NCBI GenBank assembly: GCA_027068795.1
Contig: JAMOMB010000094.1
Location: 1 to 39,978 of the forward strand
DNA: 39,978 nucleotides
Source: Sedimenticola sp.
Lineage (GTDB): Bacteria; Pseudomonadota; Gammaproteobacteria; Chromatiales; Chromatiaceae
Reading direction: 5' to 3'
Position numbers and translations under genes: made by a program
Notes under the pieces: model-generated
Told to the model about the DNA's origin: nothing
Database searches by the model: none
The model's input: the letters and a program-made list of their open reading frames with translations, nothing else
In this document: piece by piece, positions 1 to 9,078 of the stretch
Layout of the letters: each line of letters begins with the position of its first letter
Numbering within the stretch: position 1 is the first letter of the stretch

Positions 1-564
1 TTCAAACTGCCCGCGGATCTGTTCCAGGGGCATGCGCTTCAAATTCATCTGCAAACAGCGCGAGAGTACGGTAACCGGCACTTTTTGCGGATCCGTGGTC
101 GCCAACAGGAACTTGACGTGGGGCGGCGGTTCTTCCAGGGTTTTCAACAAGGCGTTGAAGCTGGAGTTGGAAAACATGTGCACCTCATCGATGAGATACA
201 CCTTGTAGCGGCCACGGATGGGGGCGAAGGGGACGTTCTCCAGCAGTTCCAGGGTCTGATCCACCTTGGTGCGGGAAGCGGCATCCACTTCCAGCAGATC
301 CGCAAAGCGGCCATCATCCACTTCCTGGCAGATGCTGCATTCCCCGCAGGGCCTGGAGCTGACGCCTTTTTCACAGTTCAGGGATTTTGCCAGAATGCGC
401 GCCAGGGTGGTTTTTCCGACCCCGCGGGTTCCGCTAAACAAATAGGCATGGTGCAGCCGGTCATTGTCCAGGGCATTGCTCAGGGCGCGCACAACATGTT
501 CCTGCCCCACCAGTTCCTCAAAGGTTCGGGGCCGCCATTTACGCGCTAATACCTGATAGGACAT
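1..564 (-). CDS. dnaX: DNA polymerase III subunit tau/gamma, N-terminal part (partial)
   Basis: AAA+ clamp-loader subunit of the replicative polymerase; it loads the sliding clamp and, as tau, couples polymerase and helicase. The frame runs from an ATG at 564 to the left edge of the window, giving 188 codons and no stop, so only the N-terminal ATPase part is present. Visible motifs are Walker A GTRGVGKT (residues 45-52), a zinc module with Cys64, Cys73, Cys76 and Cys79, a Walker B/DExH-like LIDEVH (124-129) and the sensor motif LSRC (167-170). The start MSYQVLARKWRP is typical of the family. It begins about 20 bases after the 3' end of the 4.5S RNA gene on the same strand, an arrangement known from pseudomonads and relatives. 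No good Shine-Dalgarno is seen. Confidence 0.96.
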   Translation of the reverse strand, partial: MSYQVLARKWRPRTFEELVGQEHVVRALSNALDNDRLHHAYLFSGTRGVGKTTLARILAKSLNCEKGVSSRPCGECSICQEVDDGRFADLLEVDAASRTKVDQTLELLENVPFAPIRGRYKVYLIDEVHMFSNSSFNALLKTLEEPPPHVKFLLATTDPQKVPVTVLSRCLQMNLKRMPLEQIRGQFE

Positions 565-583
565 AGAAGATTTACAAAAACTG

Positions 584-695
584 GTGGCAACCGCACCAGC
601 CACACCCCGGCACACACTGTCACTGCTGCGGCTGCTCCCTTCCGGGCCTGACCGGGTTCACAGCTGAGTGTTGCGAGGGGACCGATACGGCCGCC
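584..695 (-). ncRNA. ffs: 4.5S RNA, signal recognition particle RNA (small bacterial type)
   Basis: Read on the minus strand, the segment carries the universally conserved SRP domain IV: GGTCAGGCCCGGAAGGGAGC followed by AGCC, which contains the symmetric loop and GGAA-type tetraloop that bind Ffh. Flanking bases (CCCTCGCAACAC upstream, GTGTGCCGGGGTGTGGCTGG downstream) match the E. coli 4.5S RNA pattern, and the total of about 112 nt is the normal length. The ends are set by partial pairing of the 5' GGCGGCC with the 3' GGTTGCCACC and are uncertain by a few bases. A short T run follows the 3' end (AGTTTTTG). The role is co-translational targeting of membrane proteins with Ffh and FtsY. Confidence 0.95.
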
Positions 696-773
696 ATAAA
701 CGTTCATCCTGAATACCAGCGTCAGGATATTTCCGGGATATACACCCGGGATGAGGTGGGGATTATGACCGAT

Positions 774-1961
774 TTATGCGGGTTTAGCCATGTTTTCCGA
801 TGCTTTCTGCGCAAACACGATCACACAGTTCCGGCCTGCCGTTTTTGCTTTGTACAAGGCTTCATCCGCTGCACGAAACAACGCCGTGCGCGTCTCCCCC
901 TCAGCCGGATGAGCCATCGCCACGCCAAAGCTGGCGGTAACAACACGATCCACGCCAGCATCCGCTTTCATATTGCTCACCGCCTCCCGTATGACTTCTG
1001 CGGTATTTGCCGCCAGCTCCAGGTCACCCTTCAACAGCAAGGCGAACTCCTCGCCGCCAATGCGCATGGGACGGCCTCTTACCTTGTATTTTTCGCAGAC
1101 CTGCAACAGCACCAGGGCGATTTTTTTCAATACCTGATCGCCTTGGGGATGACCATAAGCATCGTTATAAGCCTTGAAGTGATCGACGTCCATCAGGATC
1201 AGGCAAACCGGGGCTTTGGTCGTGCTCGCGCTTTGCCATGTCTGTTCAAAATCCATGTCAAACTGGCGCCGGTTGCCAATACCCGTCAATGGATCCGTAT
1301 AGGAGTACTCATGCAGTTCCCGGTTGGAGGCCTGTAACTTTTGCAGCAAGGCATCATTGGCAAATTGCAGCCGGATGGAATGCTCGATCATGTTTGCATA
1401 CTTTTTTGAATAGTACAGGTTCAGGAGCATGAACAGGGACATCATCAGCGCAATCAATGTGTAGGAATCATCCTCCATGAGCAGCAGTTTGGCCGTCAAT
1501 GGCAGAAACTCCGGAATGGCAAACAACAGGAAATTCGGATAGTAGTAGGAATGGGAGCCCAGAGAGCCGGCGACCAGCCCTCCCAGAACAATGACCAGCA
1601 GCGCAAACCCATACGCATTGTCCGGATCAAAGAACAGCAAACCGGCGCTTCCCCACAAGCAACCGGAAATAAAAGAACCGGCAAGCAGGCTTTGCTTTAG
1701 CAGGTTGTCATTCAGCTGGCTCCTTGGTTGATGACAAAAATAATAGGAAAGCGCCAGGCGCACAAAGATTACGACAACCAAAACAGCCAGCCAGGCGCCA
1801 ATCACCGTATGGCCGGCAGTATTCCAGAATCCCCATGCAAAAAGAACCGCCACCAATAAACTGCCCGGCAGCACCACAGGCAAATGGCTGGACAGAAGCC
1901 TGAGTTGCTCCCGTCGTACCCGTTGATCCAGGTTTTGGACCAAGCCAATGTTATTGTCCAT
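774..1961 (-). CDS. Membrane-anchored diguanylate cyclase (GGDEF domain)
   Basis: About 395 residues from the ATG at 1961. A TTG at 2075 would add 38 residues and overlap the upstream gene, so I prefer the ATG. The N-terminal half has roughly six hydrophobic segments forming an integral membrane sensor region of no recognised family. A classical GGDEF domain follows, opening with YTDPLTGIGNRRQFD and carrying the active-site signature GGEEF, so synthesis of cyclic di-GMP is expected. The usual RxxD inhibitory site five residues before the signature is absent (KVRG there), which suggests no product inhibition through that site. The gene lies 88 bp downstream of the patatin-like gene and is probably last in that transcription unit. 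The sensed ligand is unknown. Confidence 0.9.
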   Translation of the reverse strand: MDNNIGLVQNLDQRVRREQLRLLSSHLPVVLPGSLLVAVLFAWGFWNTAGHTVIGAWLAVLVVVIFVRLALSYYFCHQPRSQLNDNLLKQSLLAGSFISGCLWGSAGLLFFDPDNAYGFALLVIVLGGLVAGSLGSHSYYYPNFLLFAIPEFLPLTAKLLLMEDDSYTLIALMMSLFMLLNLYYSKKYANMIEHSIRLQFANDALLQKLQASNRELHEYSYTDPLTGIGNRRQFDMDFEQTWQSASTTKAPVCLILMDVDHFKAYNDAYGHPQGDQVLKKIALVLLQVCEKYKVRGRPMRIGGEEFALLLKGDLELAANTAEVIREAVSNMKADAGVDRVVTASFGVAMAHPAEGETRTALFRAADEALYKAKTAGRNCVIVFAQKASENMAKPA

Positions 1962-2049
1962 TTCCGCACTCAAATCAGGTTCCCTGCCCTGTAATCCATT
2001 GATTGCTGTCGGCTGCGGATACAGCCATGCCGGTGCCGATGCCGAAAAC

Positions 2050-2988
2050 TCAGTTTTTTCCAAACAATCGCGCAATATTTTCCATGGTGTATTCGATCAT
2101 GGGACGCATGCGCTGCACACAACGCTCGCCTTCGGCAATGGCTTCGTCCGCGCGGTGGAATTCCAGCAGACCGATTTCCGCCAGACGCGGTTCGAGAAGG
2201 ATATCCGGGGGATCGCCCGCCATGCGGCTGCGGGTAATCCTGTCCTGGGTTATATTGACAGAGCTTGCCAATACATCAAACATGCCCGGAGGCGCATTTT
2301 CCCGGCTACCCGGAAAAAGATTGGAGGAATAATTCCTGATTGTCCCCAAAATTCCGTCAACAGCCCCGCTTTCTGCGGCCAAATCCGCCTTTCTCGACGA
2401 CAAGTGCTTGCCGAGGATATCACCATTGAGATTTACCGCAATCACGACTTCGGCCCCCAGGGCATGGCAAAGAGACACCGGAACAGGATTGACCAACCCG
2501 CCATCCACCAGCCAACGCCCATTGAAACGAACAGGCGCAAACAGCCCGGGCAATGCAATGGAAGCCATAATCGAGGATAGCGCTTCTCCACTGGTGAACC
2601 AGAGTTCGCGGCCATTGCCCAGATCCGTGGCCACGTTGCCATAGGCCATATCCATCTCCTCGATAAGGAAATCCTCGCTCACCACATATTCGTGGAGAAA
2701 ATTTCTCAGCCGTGACGCATCGATAAGTCCTTTCAGCCCCCAGCCGATATCGAAGAAAGCGGCAACATCACGCCGGCGCAAAGAGCAGACCCAGGTTTCC
2801 AGGTTTTCCAGGTTATTGCTTGCGCGGGCGGCTCCCACGATGGCGCCAATGGAGCAGCCCGCAATCACATCGGGTCGCAAGCCCATCTCTTCCAGGGCGC
2901 GAATGATGCCGATATGGGACCACCCCCGGGAAGCGCCACCGCCCAGGGCCAGGCCGATACGCACGCCGTCAGGCTTCGATTTCGACAA
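2050..2988 (-). CDS. Patatin-like phospholipase, RssA-type
   Basis: A 312-residue serine acyl hydrolase of the patatin family. The oxyanion glycine-rich motif GGGASRG lies near residues 16-22, the nucleophile elbow GCSIG near 44-48 (Ser46), and the catalytic-dyad motif DGG near 161-163, followed by LVNPVPV. Length and motif order fit the small bacterial RssA/YchK group. No signal peptide is seen, so it is probably cytoplasmic. The substrate is presumably a phospholipid or other acyl ester. The start used is a TTG at 2988 with GAGG just upstream, overlapping the pycB stop by 20 bases; a GTG at 2964 is an alternative that would give no overlap. It lies in a tight run with pycA-pycB, so it is probably co-transcribed, though no functional link is obvious. 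Confidence 0.9.
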   Translation of the reverse strand: MSKSKPDGVRIGLALGGGASRGWSHIGIIRALEEMGLRPDVIAGCSIGAIVGAARASNNLENLETWVCSLRRRDVAAFFDIGWGLKGLIDASRLRNFLHEYVVSEDFLIEEMDMAYGNVATDLGNGRELWFTSGEALSSIMASIALPGLFAPVRFNGRWLVDGGLVNPVPVSLCHALGAEVVIAVNLNGDILGKHLSSRKADLAAESGAVDGILGTIRNYSSNLFPGSRENAPPGMFDVLASSVNITQDRITRSRMAGDPPDILLEPRLAEIGLLEFHRADEAIAEGERCVQRMRPMIEYTMENIARLFGKN

Positions 2989-4789
2989 GGGCCTCTTCCG
3001 GATTTACGGCGTCCCCTTTTTGCACAAACACGCCGGTTACCGTACCGCTGATGGGCGCCTGCACCTCGGTCTCCATCTTCATGGCTTCGGTAATCAGCAC
3101 CGCCTGTCCCGCTTTGATGCTGTCGCCTTCCTTGACCAGCACCTCTACGATGCTTCCCGGCATGGAGGTGGTCACATGTCCCTCCTTGGTAGCCTTGGGG
3201 CGGCGTCCGGCAATGGTTTCCTGTACTGCGCCTTCGGTGCCGCCGGTAAGCACGATCTCATCCAGGGTTTCCACCACGGCTTCTTCGGGCACGCCGTCTA
3301 CGGTCATGTAGAAATGTCTTTCCGGCTGCCCTTTGTGCCCGGCGCCGGTCATCTTGATATGGTAGGTTTCGCCGTGCAACACGATATTGAATTCCGTAGG
3401 CGCCCGCTCCTGGGAACCGTCGCCGGGAGGCGGTTCCAGTGGTTCGGGTTGCAATGTCCCCGCCGCACGCTGCTCCAGAAACTGCCGGCCAATCTCGGGG
3501 AACATGGCATAGGACAACACATCTTCGTCTGACCGGGCCAGATCGCCGATCTCCTTGCGCAGCTGATCCAGTTCCGGCGGGATCAGATCGGCCGGACGCA
3601 CTTCGATCACTTCCTGGTCGCCCACGGCCTTGCGCCGCAGTTTCTGGTCAACCTCTCCTGGCGCCTTGCCATAGCCCCCCTGAAGATAGATCTTCACTTC
3701 GTTGGTAATGGTTCCATAGCGCTTGCCGGTAAGCACGTTCAGCACCGCCTGGGTGCCGACAATCTGCGAGGTTGGCGTCACCAGGGGTGGATAACCCAGA
3801 TCCTTGCGCACCCGGGGAATCTCCTCCATGACTTCATTCATGCGCCCCAGGGCATTCTGTTCCTTGAGCTGATTCGCCAGATTGGAGATCATGCCGCCGG
3901 GAATCTGGTTCACCTGCACCCGGGTGTCCACGCCGGTGAACTCGCTTTCAAACTGGTGGTATTTCTTGCGTACTTCATAGAAGTACATGCCGATATCCTG
4001 TAACAGCTCCAGATCCAGCCCCGTGTCATAGGGCGTATTCCTCAGTCCGGCCACCAGGGATTCCGTAGGAGGATGACTGGTGCCGCCAGCCCAGGAGGAA
4101 ATCGCCGTATCCACCCGGTCACAACCGCTCTCTATGGCCTTGAGGTGACACATTTCCGCCAACCCGGAAGTGGCATGGGAGTGCAGCTGCAGGGGAAGAT
4201 CCACTGCATCCTTCAATGCCTTGACCAGCTCTTCCGTGGCATAGGGCGTCAACAGCCCCGCCATGTCCTTGATACAAAGGCTGTCGCAGCCCATGTCTTC
4301 CAGGCCCTTGGCCATTTTCACGAAACCGGCGGTGTCATGCACCGGGCTGACGGTATAGCAGATCGTGCCCTGGGCGTGCTTGCCCGCTTCTTTGGTAGCT
4401 TCGATGGCGGTACGCAGGTTGCGAATATCATTCAGCGCATCGAAGATGCGGAACACATCCATGCCCTGCTCCGCCGCCTTGAGGACGAAAGCCCTTACCA
4501 CATCATCCGCATAATGCCGGTAGCCCAACAGGTTCTGTCCCCGCAGCAGCATCTGCAGCCTGGTATTGGGCAGGGCCTCCCGCAGCTTTCTCAGGCGCTC
4601 CCAGGGATCTTCCTTGAGGAAGCGCAGGCAGGCGTCATAAGTGGCTCCGCCCCAGCATTCCAGCGACCAGTAACCCACACTGTCCAGCCGCTCGCAGGCA
4701 GGCAGCATGTCTTCGGTACGCATGCGGGTGGCGATGAGTGACTGATGCGCATCACGCAAAATGACATCGGTAATCTGTATTTTTGACAT
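2969..4789 (-). CDS. pycB: Pyruvate carboxylase subunit B (carboxyltransferase plus biotin carrier; OadA-like)
   Basis: A 606-residue protein with an N-terminal HMGL-like carboxyltransferase TIM barrel (ILRDAHQSLIATR near residues 10-22), a conserved carboxylase domain, and a C-terminal biotinyl domain with EAMKME; the biotinylated lysine is about residue 571, 35 from the end. It transfers carboxyl from biotin to pyruvate, giving oxaloacetate. The same fold serves as the alpha subunit of Na+-pumping oxaloacetate decarboxylase, but no oadB or oadG lies nearby. A biotin carboxylase gene lies 12 bp upstream, the layout of two-subunit pyruvate carboxylase as in Pseudomonas. The anaplerotic role is therefore the better reading. 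ATG start; the 3' end overlaps the next gene. Confidence 0.9.
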   Translation of the reverse strand: MSKIQITDVILRDAHQSLIATRMRTEDMLPACERLDSVGYWSLECWGGATYDACLRFLKEDPWERLRKLREALPNTRLQMLLRGQNLLGYRHYADDVVRAFVLKAAEQGMDVFRIFDALNDIRNLRTAIEATKEAGKHAQGTICYTVSPVHDTAGFVKMAKGLEDMGCDSLCIKDMAGLLTPYATEELVKALKDAVDLPLQLHSHATSGLAEMCHLKAIESGCDRVDTAISSWAGGTSHPPTESLVAGLRNTPYDTGLDLELLQDIGMYFYEVRKKYHQFESEFTGVDTRVQVNQIPGGMISNLANQLKEQNALGRMNEVMEEIPRVRKDLGYPPLVTPTSQIVGTQAVLNVLTGKRYGTITNEVKIYLQGGYGKAPGEVDQKLRRKAVGDQEVIEVRPADLIPPELDQLRKEIGDLARSDEDVLSYAMFPEIGRQFLEQRAAGTLQPEPLEPPPGDGSQERAPTEFNIVLHGETYHIKMTGAGHKGQPERHFYMTVDGVPEEAVVETLDEIVLTGGTEGAVQETIAGRRPKATKEGHVTTSMPGSIVEVLVKEGDSIKAGQAVLITEAMKMETEVQAPISGTVTGVFVQKGDAVNPEEALVEIEA

Positions 4790-4801
4790 AGGTTTTACCT
4801 G

Positions 4802-6220
4802 TTACAAACCAGCATGAGCAGCTACCGCTATGGCTATCGCCGCGGCAATATCGCTCTTGCACTGTTTCTCTGTGTATTCGGTCAATTCGGGATGATCTTC
4901 CACGAATGAAGTGGTGAAATTGGCTGCGCGGAAATCTGGATGGCGGAGAATTTCCTCATAGTACAACTTGGTGGTGCGAATGCCATGCACCTCCATATCC
5001 TTGAGGGCGCGCTCGCCGCGGCTGATGGCGTCTTCCCAGGTCAGCGCCCAGACAATGACCTTGGCGATCATGGAATCGAAAAACGGCGGTATGGTATACC
5101 CGGTATAGATCGCCGTATCCGTGCGCACCCCCGGCCCGCCGGGAGCGTAGTAGCGTGAGATCCGTCCGAAGCTCGGCAGGAAATTGTTCTTGGGATCTTC
5201 CGCATTCACCCGGAACTGTATGGCATAACCCCGGCGCTGGATTTCATGCTGCTGGAAGCGCAGTTTCAGGCCGGCGGCGACCCGGATCTGTTCCTCGATG
5301 ATATCCACGCCGGTAATGGCTTCGGAGATGGTATGTTCCACCTGCACCCGGGTGTTCATTTCCATGAAGTAGAATCTGTGATTCTCATCCATGAGGAATT
5401 CCACCGTGCCGGCGCTGTAATAACCCACCGCCTTGGCTGCAATAACCGCCAGGCCGCCCAGGTACTGGCGCTGTCCCTCGTCCAGCTGCGGGGAAGGCGC
5501 GATTTCAATCAGCTTCTGGTTGCGACGCTGAATGGAGCAATCTCTTTCATACAGGTGAATACAGTTGCCATGACTGTCCGCCAGTATCTGCAATTCGATA
5601 TGCCGGGGGTTGACAATGCATTTCTCCATGAATACTTCCGCACGGCCAAACGCCTTGGTGGCCTCGGAAATGACCCGGTCATAGTTCTTGCGCAGCTCAT
5701 CTTCGCTGTCGCAGCGGCGTATACCCCGACCACCACCGCCGGAAGTGGCCTTGAGCATTATGGGATAGCCGATTTTTTCCGCAACTTCCAGCGCCTCATC
5801 CAGGCCGGACAGGTTTTCCTCCGTACCCGGGGTTACAGGTACGCCTGCTGCAATCATGGCCTTGCGCGCTTCGGTCTTGTCGCCCATACGGCGGATGACC
5901 TCGGCGCTGGGGCCGATGAAAGTAATGCCGCGGCGCTCACAGGCGGCGGCAAAATCGGCATTTTCCGACAGGAAGCCATAACCGGGATGGATGGCATCGC
6001 AGCCTGTCTGCACGGCCAGGTTGACGATGCGGTGGATGTTCAGATAACCCGCGACAGGATCCTCGCCGATGCTGAAAGCCTCATCCGCCTTCTTGACATG
6101 CAGGGCGTACATGTCCGCCTCGGTGTAGATGGCCACGGAACGGATGCCCATCTCGGCGCAGGCGCGGATAATGCGCACTGCAATCTCGCCACGGTTCGCT
6201 ACAAGTATTTTTCGCAACAT
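4802..6220 (-). CDS. pycA: Pyruvate carboxylase subunit A (biotin carboxylase)
   Basis: A 472-residue ATP-grasp biotin carboxylase that carboxylates the biotin carried by its partner subunit using ATP and bicarbonate. It opens with the signature KILVANRGEIAVRIIRAC. It carries the glycine-rich ATP lid KATSGGGGRGIR in the middle, and the motifs EMNTRVQVEHTISE and QFRVNAEDP typical of the family. It resembles AccC, but accB is not adjacent; instead it sits 12 bp upstream of the biotin-carrying carboxyltransferase gene, so the pyruvate carboxylase assignment follows from context. The hydrophobic Ala-rich C-terminal tail (about 15 residues) resembles the extended tail of PycA-type proteins. The ATG start lies 11 bp after the stop of the membrane protein gene upstream, suggesting translational coupling. 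Confidence 0.9.
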   Translation of the reverse strand: MLRKILVANRGEIAVRIIRACAEMGIRSVAIYTEADMYALHVKKADEAFSIGEDPVAGYLNIHRIVNLAVQTGCDAIHPGYGFLSENADFAAACERRGITFIGPSAEVIRRMGDKTEARKAMIAAGVPVTPGTEENLSGLDEALEVAEKIGYPIMLKATSGGGGRGIRRCDSEDELRKNYDRVISEATKAFGRAEVFMEKCIVNPRHIELQILADSHGNCIHLYERDCSIQRRNQKLIEIAPSPQLDEGQRQYLGGLAVIAAKAVGYYSAGTVEFLMDENHRFYFMEMNTRVQVEHTISEAITGVDIIEEQIRVAAGLKLRFQQHEIQRRGYAIQFRVNAEDPKNNFLPSFGRISRYYAPGGPGVRTDTAIYTGYTIPPFFDSMIAKVIVWALTWEDAISRGERALKDMEVHGIRTTKLYYEEILRHPDFRAANFTTSFVEDHPELTEYTEKQCKSDIAAAIAIAVAAHAGL

Positions 6221-6231
6221 GGTTTTATACC

Positions 6232-6741
6232 CTAGCGGCTGTTACTGCCGCCAATTCTGTCCATGAGCGCAAACAGCACTCCGGAAACGACCAACGCCAT
6301 ATGTATCCCCACCTTCCATGCCAGTTCCTGCTGGGAAACCTCGGCGACATTCATGAACAACTTCAACAATTCGATTCCCGAAATAGCGACGATGGAACCG
6401 ATGAGCTTGATCTTCAGATCGGTAAATCCCACCTTGCCCATCCATTCCGGGCGATCATCATGATCCGCCACATCGATGCGTGACACGAAGTTCTCGTATC
6501 CGGCAAAAACGATGATCAGCATCAGGTTCGCCACCAGCACCAGATCGACGAGCGCCAGTATGCCGAGGATGACATGGGGGCCGGCCTCGCCGAACAGCGC
6601 CAGGGGCACCAAATGCAGAAATTCCTTGAAGAACATCACCATCAACAGCACCATGGCCAAAATCAGCCCCACATAAAACGGGGCCAGCAACCAGCGGCTG
6701 TTGAACATGAAGCTTTCCAAACCGTGCTCCAGTTTCTTCAT
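6232..6741 (-). CDS. YqhA/UPF0114-family inner membrane protein
   Basis: A 169-residue integral membrane protein starting at the ATG at 6741 (MKKLEHGLESFMFNSRWLLA). An upstream TTG at 6765 would add eight residues and is less likely, since the conserved family N-terminus begins at the ATG. About four hydrophobic segments are visible, around residues 19-42, 54-81, 112-130 and 141-160. The opening and the motif NFVSRIDVADH are what I recognise of the YqhA (TIGR00645) family, whose biochemical function is not established. The gene is 11 bp upstream of pycA and so appears to lead the pycA-pycB-patatin operon, an association that may hint at transport or a membrane stress role. Family assignment is fairly firm; function is unknown. 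Confidence 0.85.
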   Translation of the reverse strand: MKKLEHGLESFMFNSRWLLAPFYVGLILAMVLLMVMFFKEFLHLVPLALFGEAGPHVILGILALVDLVLVANLMLIIVFAGYENFVSRIDVADHDDRPEWMGKVGFTDLKIKLIGSIVAISGIELLKLFMNVAEVSQQELAWKVGIHMALVVSGVLFALMDRIGGSNSR

Positions 6742-6961
6742 ATATTGTTTTCTTCGTACAGACAAAAGTCACAATTATACCGAAATTTTGAAAACATAAC
6801 CTATCAGGAAGCCTCGAATAATTCCGTGAGGAAGGATGCCAGCCGGAAAAAACCGGCGTGAAAAGAAATTCACAAAAAATAGCCGCTATTTTCCGGAAGA
6901 TCCATACAGTTAGCAGCCGTTTTCAGTATAAAAATGGCGGTCGCGAGTCATTCGGAATGCG
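6742..6961. other. Non-coding gap between yqhA-like gene and antiporter gene
   Basis: About 220 bases without a supportable gene. It must hold the promoter for the minus-strand yqhA-pycAB unit and the 3' end of the antiporter transcript. The AT-rich stretch 6842-6935 has no clean hairpin with a T run, and I could not choose one promoter pair over others. Confidence 0.5.
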
Positions 6962-7957
6962 CTATGCCGGAGGGCCGCTCGCCACGCCCAGGAAAAGACT
7001 GGCTTGATAGGCAAGGAACACCAGCAGCAAAACAGCCCCGGCCCAGCGCCGGATCAGGCCATGCCCCCTGCGGCTGAAACCTCTGGCCATGAGGTACAAG
7101 GCCAGCGCCAACGCCAACATCAGGGGAAAATCCCGATACAACACCGCCGTCTCTACCTCAGTCGGCCCGATGCTCCCCGCAATGCCCAGCACCGCGAGGA
7201 TGTTGAACAAATTGGATCCCACCACATTGCCCACGGCGATATCATGTTCCTGCTTGCGGGCCGCAACCACGGAAGCGGCCAGCTCCGGCAAGGAGGTGCC
7301 AATGGCGACAATGGTCAAACCAATCACCAGGTCGCTTACCCCATAAAATTGCGCAATGCCCACGGCGCCCCATACCAGCAATTTGGAGCTCGCCAGCAAC
7401 AAGGCCAGCCCCGACAACAGCAGCCACCACGCGCGCCCCTTGGGCATGGATTCGGGAATTTCCTCCGTCAATTCTTCGATAAGAGGATCGTCAGCGCCCG
7501 TCGTGCGGGCAAGATGAATCGTCCACAGCACCACAGCAATCATGGCCGTGAGAAGCAAGCCCCCATCCAGGCGGGAAAGTGTGCCGTTCCAGAGCAGCGC
7601 CCAAGCCGCAAGCATCACTATCAGCATCAAGGGGAATTCCCGGCTCAAGGTTTTCGATTGGACGGCGAGAGGCGCGATCAATGCGGTGACACCCAATACC
7701 AGCGCCATATTGGCGATATTCGACCCCACTGCATTGCCAATGGCCAGGCCGCTGTTGCCCTGCAATGCCGCCATGGCGGAAACCAGCATTTCCGGCGCGG
7801 AAGTGCCGAAAGCAACGATGGTCAGGCCAATGATCATGGTGGAAATACCCAGGGCCCGCGCCAACCCCGCTGCGCCAGCGACAAACCGGTCGGCGCTCCA
7901 AACCAAAACAACCAGCCCAGCAACTACAGCCAGGACAAACCAGAGAAGTTCATTCAT
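6962..7957 (-). CDS. Calcium/sodium antiporter, CaxA/YrbG type
   Basis: A 331-residue cation exchanger of the Ca2+:cation antiporter superfamily, expected in the inner membrane with about ten helices. Two inverted alpha-repeats are clear: the first has GLTIVAFGTSAPEM with NAVGSNIANM in the N-terminal half, the second has GLTIVAIGTSLPELAAS with NVVGSNLFNI in the C-terminal half. These acidic GTSxPE motifs bind the ions. Length is normal for the bacterial YrbG-like group. Start ATG at 7955-7957; no strong Shine-Dalgarno. It lies 44 bp downstream of purK on the same strand and could be read through from it, although the functions are unrelated. Confidence 0.92.
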   Translation of the reverse strand: MNELLWFVLAVVAGLVVLVWSADRFVAGAAGLARALGISTMIIGLTIVAFGTSAPEMLVSAMAALQGNSGLAIGNAVGSNIANMALVLGVTALIAPLAVQSKTLSREFPLMLIVMLAAWALLWNGTLSRLDGGLLLTAMIAVVLWTIHLARTTGADDPLIEELTEEIPESMPKGRAWWLLLSGLALLLASSKLLVWGAVGIAQFYGVSDLVIGLTIVAIGTSLPELAASVVAARKQEHDIAVGNVVGSNLFNILAVLGIAGSIGPTEVETAVLYRDFPLMLALALALYLMARGFSRRGHGLIRRWAGAVLLLVFLAYQASLFLGVASGPPA

Positions 7958-8001
7958 TATAATGATTTGTTTTTCAGGTGGTTATAGGTTTTCATTAGAA
8001 A

Positions 8002-9078
8002 TCAGATTAGGTTTTTCAGTTGCGAAATCCGTTCTTGCAGCGCCTGTTCCGTATTTTCCCGAAGCGTGATATGGCCGATCTTTCGCCCGACCCGGGGTGC
8101 TTTGCCATACAGGTGCAGATGCGTATTTTCTATTCCAAGGATGGCAGGAGCATGCGGCAATTCCCCGATCAGGTTTATCATTGCCGTATGCCCTACCGGC
8201 GCCGTACTGCCCAGGGGAAGCCCCAGGATCCCCCGCAGGTGGTTTTCAAACTGACTGGTTTCGGCGCCTTCGATGGTCCAGTGGCCGGAGTTATGCACCC
8301 GGGGGGCCATTTCATTTGCCAGCAGATGCGAGCCAAGCTGGAAAAACTCTATCGCCAGCACCCCCACATAATCCAGGCGCTCCAGCACCCGTTTGGCATA
8401 GTCTTCCGCCAGAGCTTGGTGGGAATCGCCATGCAGACAGGTTGACAAACGCAATATACCCTGTTCGTGAACATTTTCAGCCAGAGGATAGAAAGCCATT
8501 TCACCGGAAACACTGCGCACGGCGATAATGGAAACCTCCCGGTCGAACTCGATCAGCCCCTCGAGGATGGCCGGCGCCTGGCCGATAGCATCCCAGGCGT
8601 CTTGCAAACTGTCGCCATTACGCAGCACTTGCTGCCCCTTGCCGTCATAGCCCAGCGTGCGGGTCTTGAGTACGGCGGGCAACCCGATCTGCTCTGCCGC
8701 CTGCTGCAGGGTTTGCAGATCATGCACCAGCGCAAATGGCGCTGTTTCTATACCCAGCTCCCGGAACAGATTTTTTTCATGCCTGCGATCTCTCGCTGTG
8801 GCCAGGGAATCGGCCCGGGGAAAAACCGGAAGGGATGCACCCAGTTGCTGTACCGCCGCAGCGGGCACACTTTCAAATTCATAGGTTACCAGATCGACTT
8901 CAGCGGCCAGCCGCTGCAAGGCGGCGGGATCGTCATAGGCAGCCTGTATATGCCTGGTCAGCGGCGCAGCGCAGGCATCCGCTGCGGGTTCCAGCACCAC
9001 AAAATCCAGCCCCAGGGGATACCCCGCCAGGGCCAGCATACGCGCCAGTTGCCCGCCCCCGAGAACACCGATCTTCAT
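8002..9078 (-). CDS. purK: 5-(carboxyamino)imidazole ribonucleotide synthase
   Basis: A 358-residue ATP-grasp enzyme of de novo purine synthesis that carboxylates AIR to N5-CAIR with ATP and bicarbonate. It starts [19 protein letters not shown], the glycine-rich N-terminal fold of PurK. It also contains [14 protein letters not shown] (ATP loop), and [16 protein letters not shown] with SQFENHLRG, which are hallmark PurK segments. Length is usual. Its ATG overlaps the purE stop in an ATGA, so purE and purK are translationally coupled. The minor final segment ([16 protein letters not shown]) is a normal C-terminal helix. Confidence 0.97.
   Translation of the reverse strand: MKIGVLGGGQLARMLALAGYPLGLDFVVLEPAADACAAPLTRHIQAAYDDPAALQRLAAEVDLVTYEFESVPAAAVQQLGASLPVFPRADSLATARDRRHEKNLFRELGIETAPFALVHDLQTLQQAAEQIGLPAVLKTRTLGYDGKGQQVLRNGDSLQDAWDAIGQAPAILEGLIEFDREVSIIAVRSVSGEMAFYPLAENVHEQGILRLSTCLHGDSHQALAEDYAKRVLERLDYVGVLAIEFFQLGSHLLANEMAPRVHNSGHWTIEGAETSQFENHLRGILGLPLGSTAPVGHTAMINLIGELPHAPAILGIENTHLHLYGKAPRVGRKIGHITLRENTEQALQERISQLKNLI

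Noticed and set aside
728-757. CCGGG...CCCGG hairpin after the diguanylate cyclase as terminator
   Set aside because: Five-bp stem without a T run on the relevant strand; not convincing.
2969-4789. Na+-pumping oxaloacetate decarboxylase alpha subunit
   Set aside because: No oadB or oadG gene nearby and a biotin carboxylase gene is adjacent, so two-subunit pyruvate carboxylase fits better.
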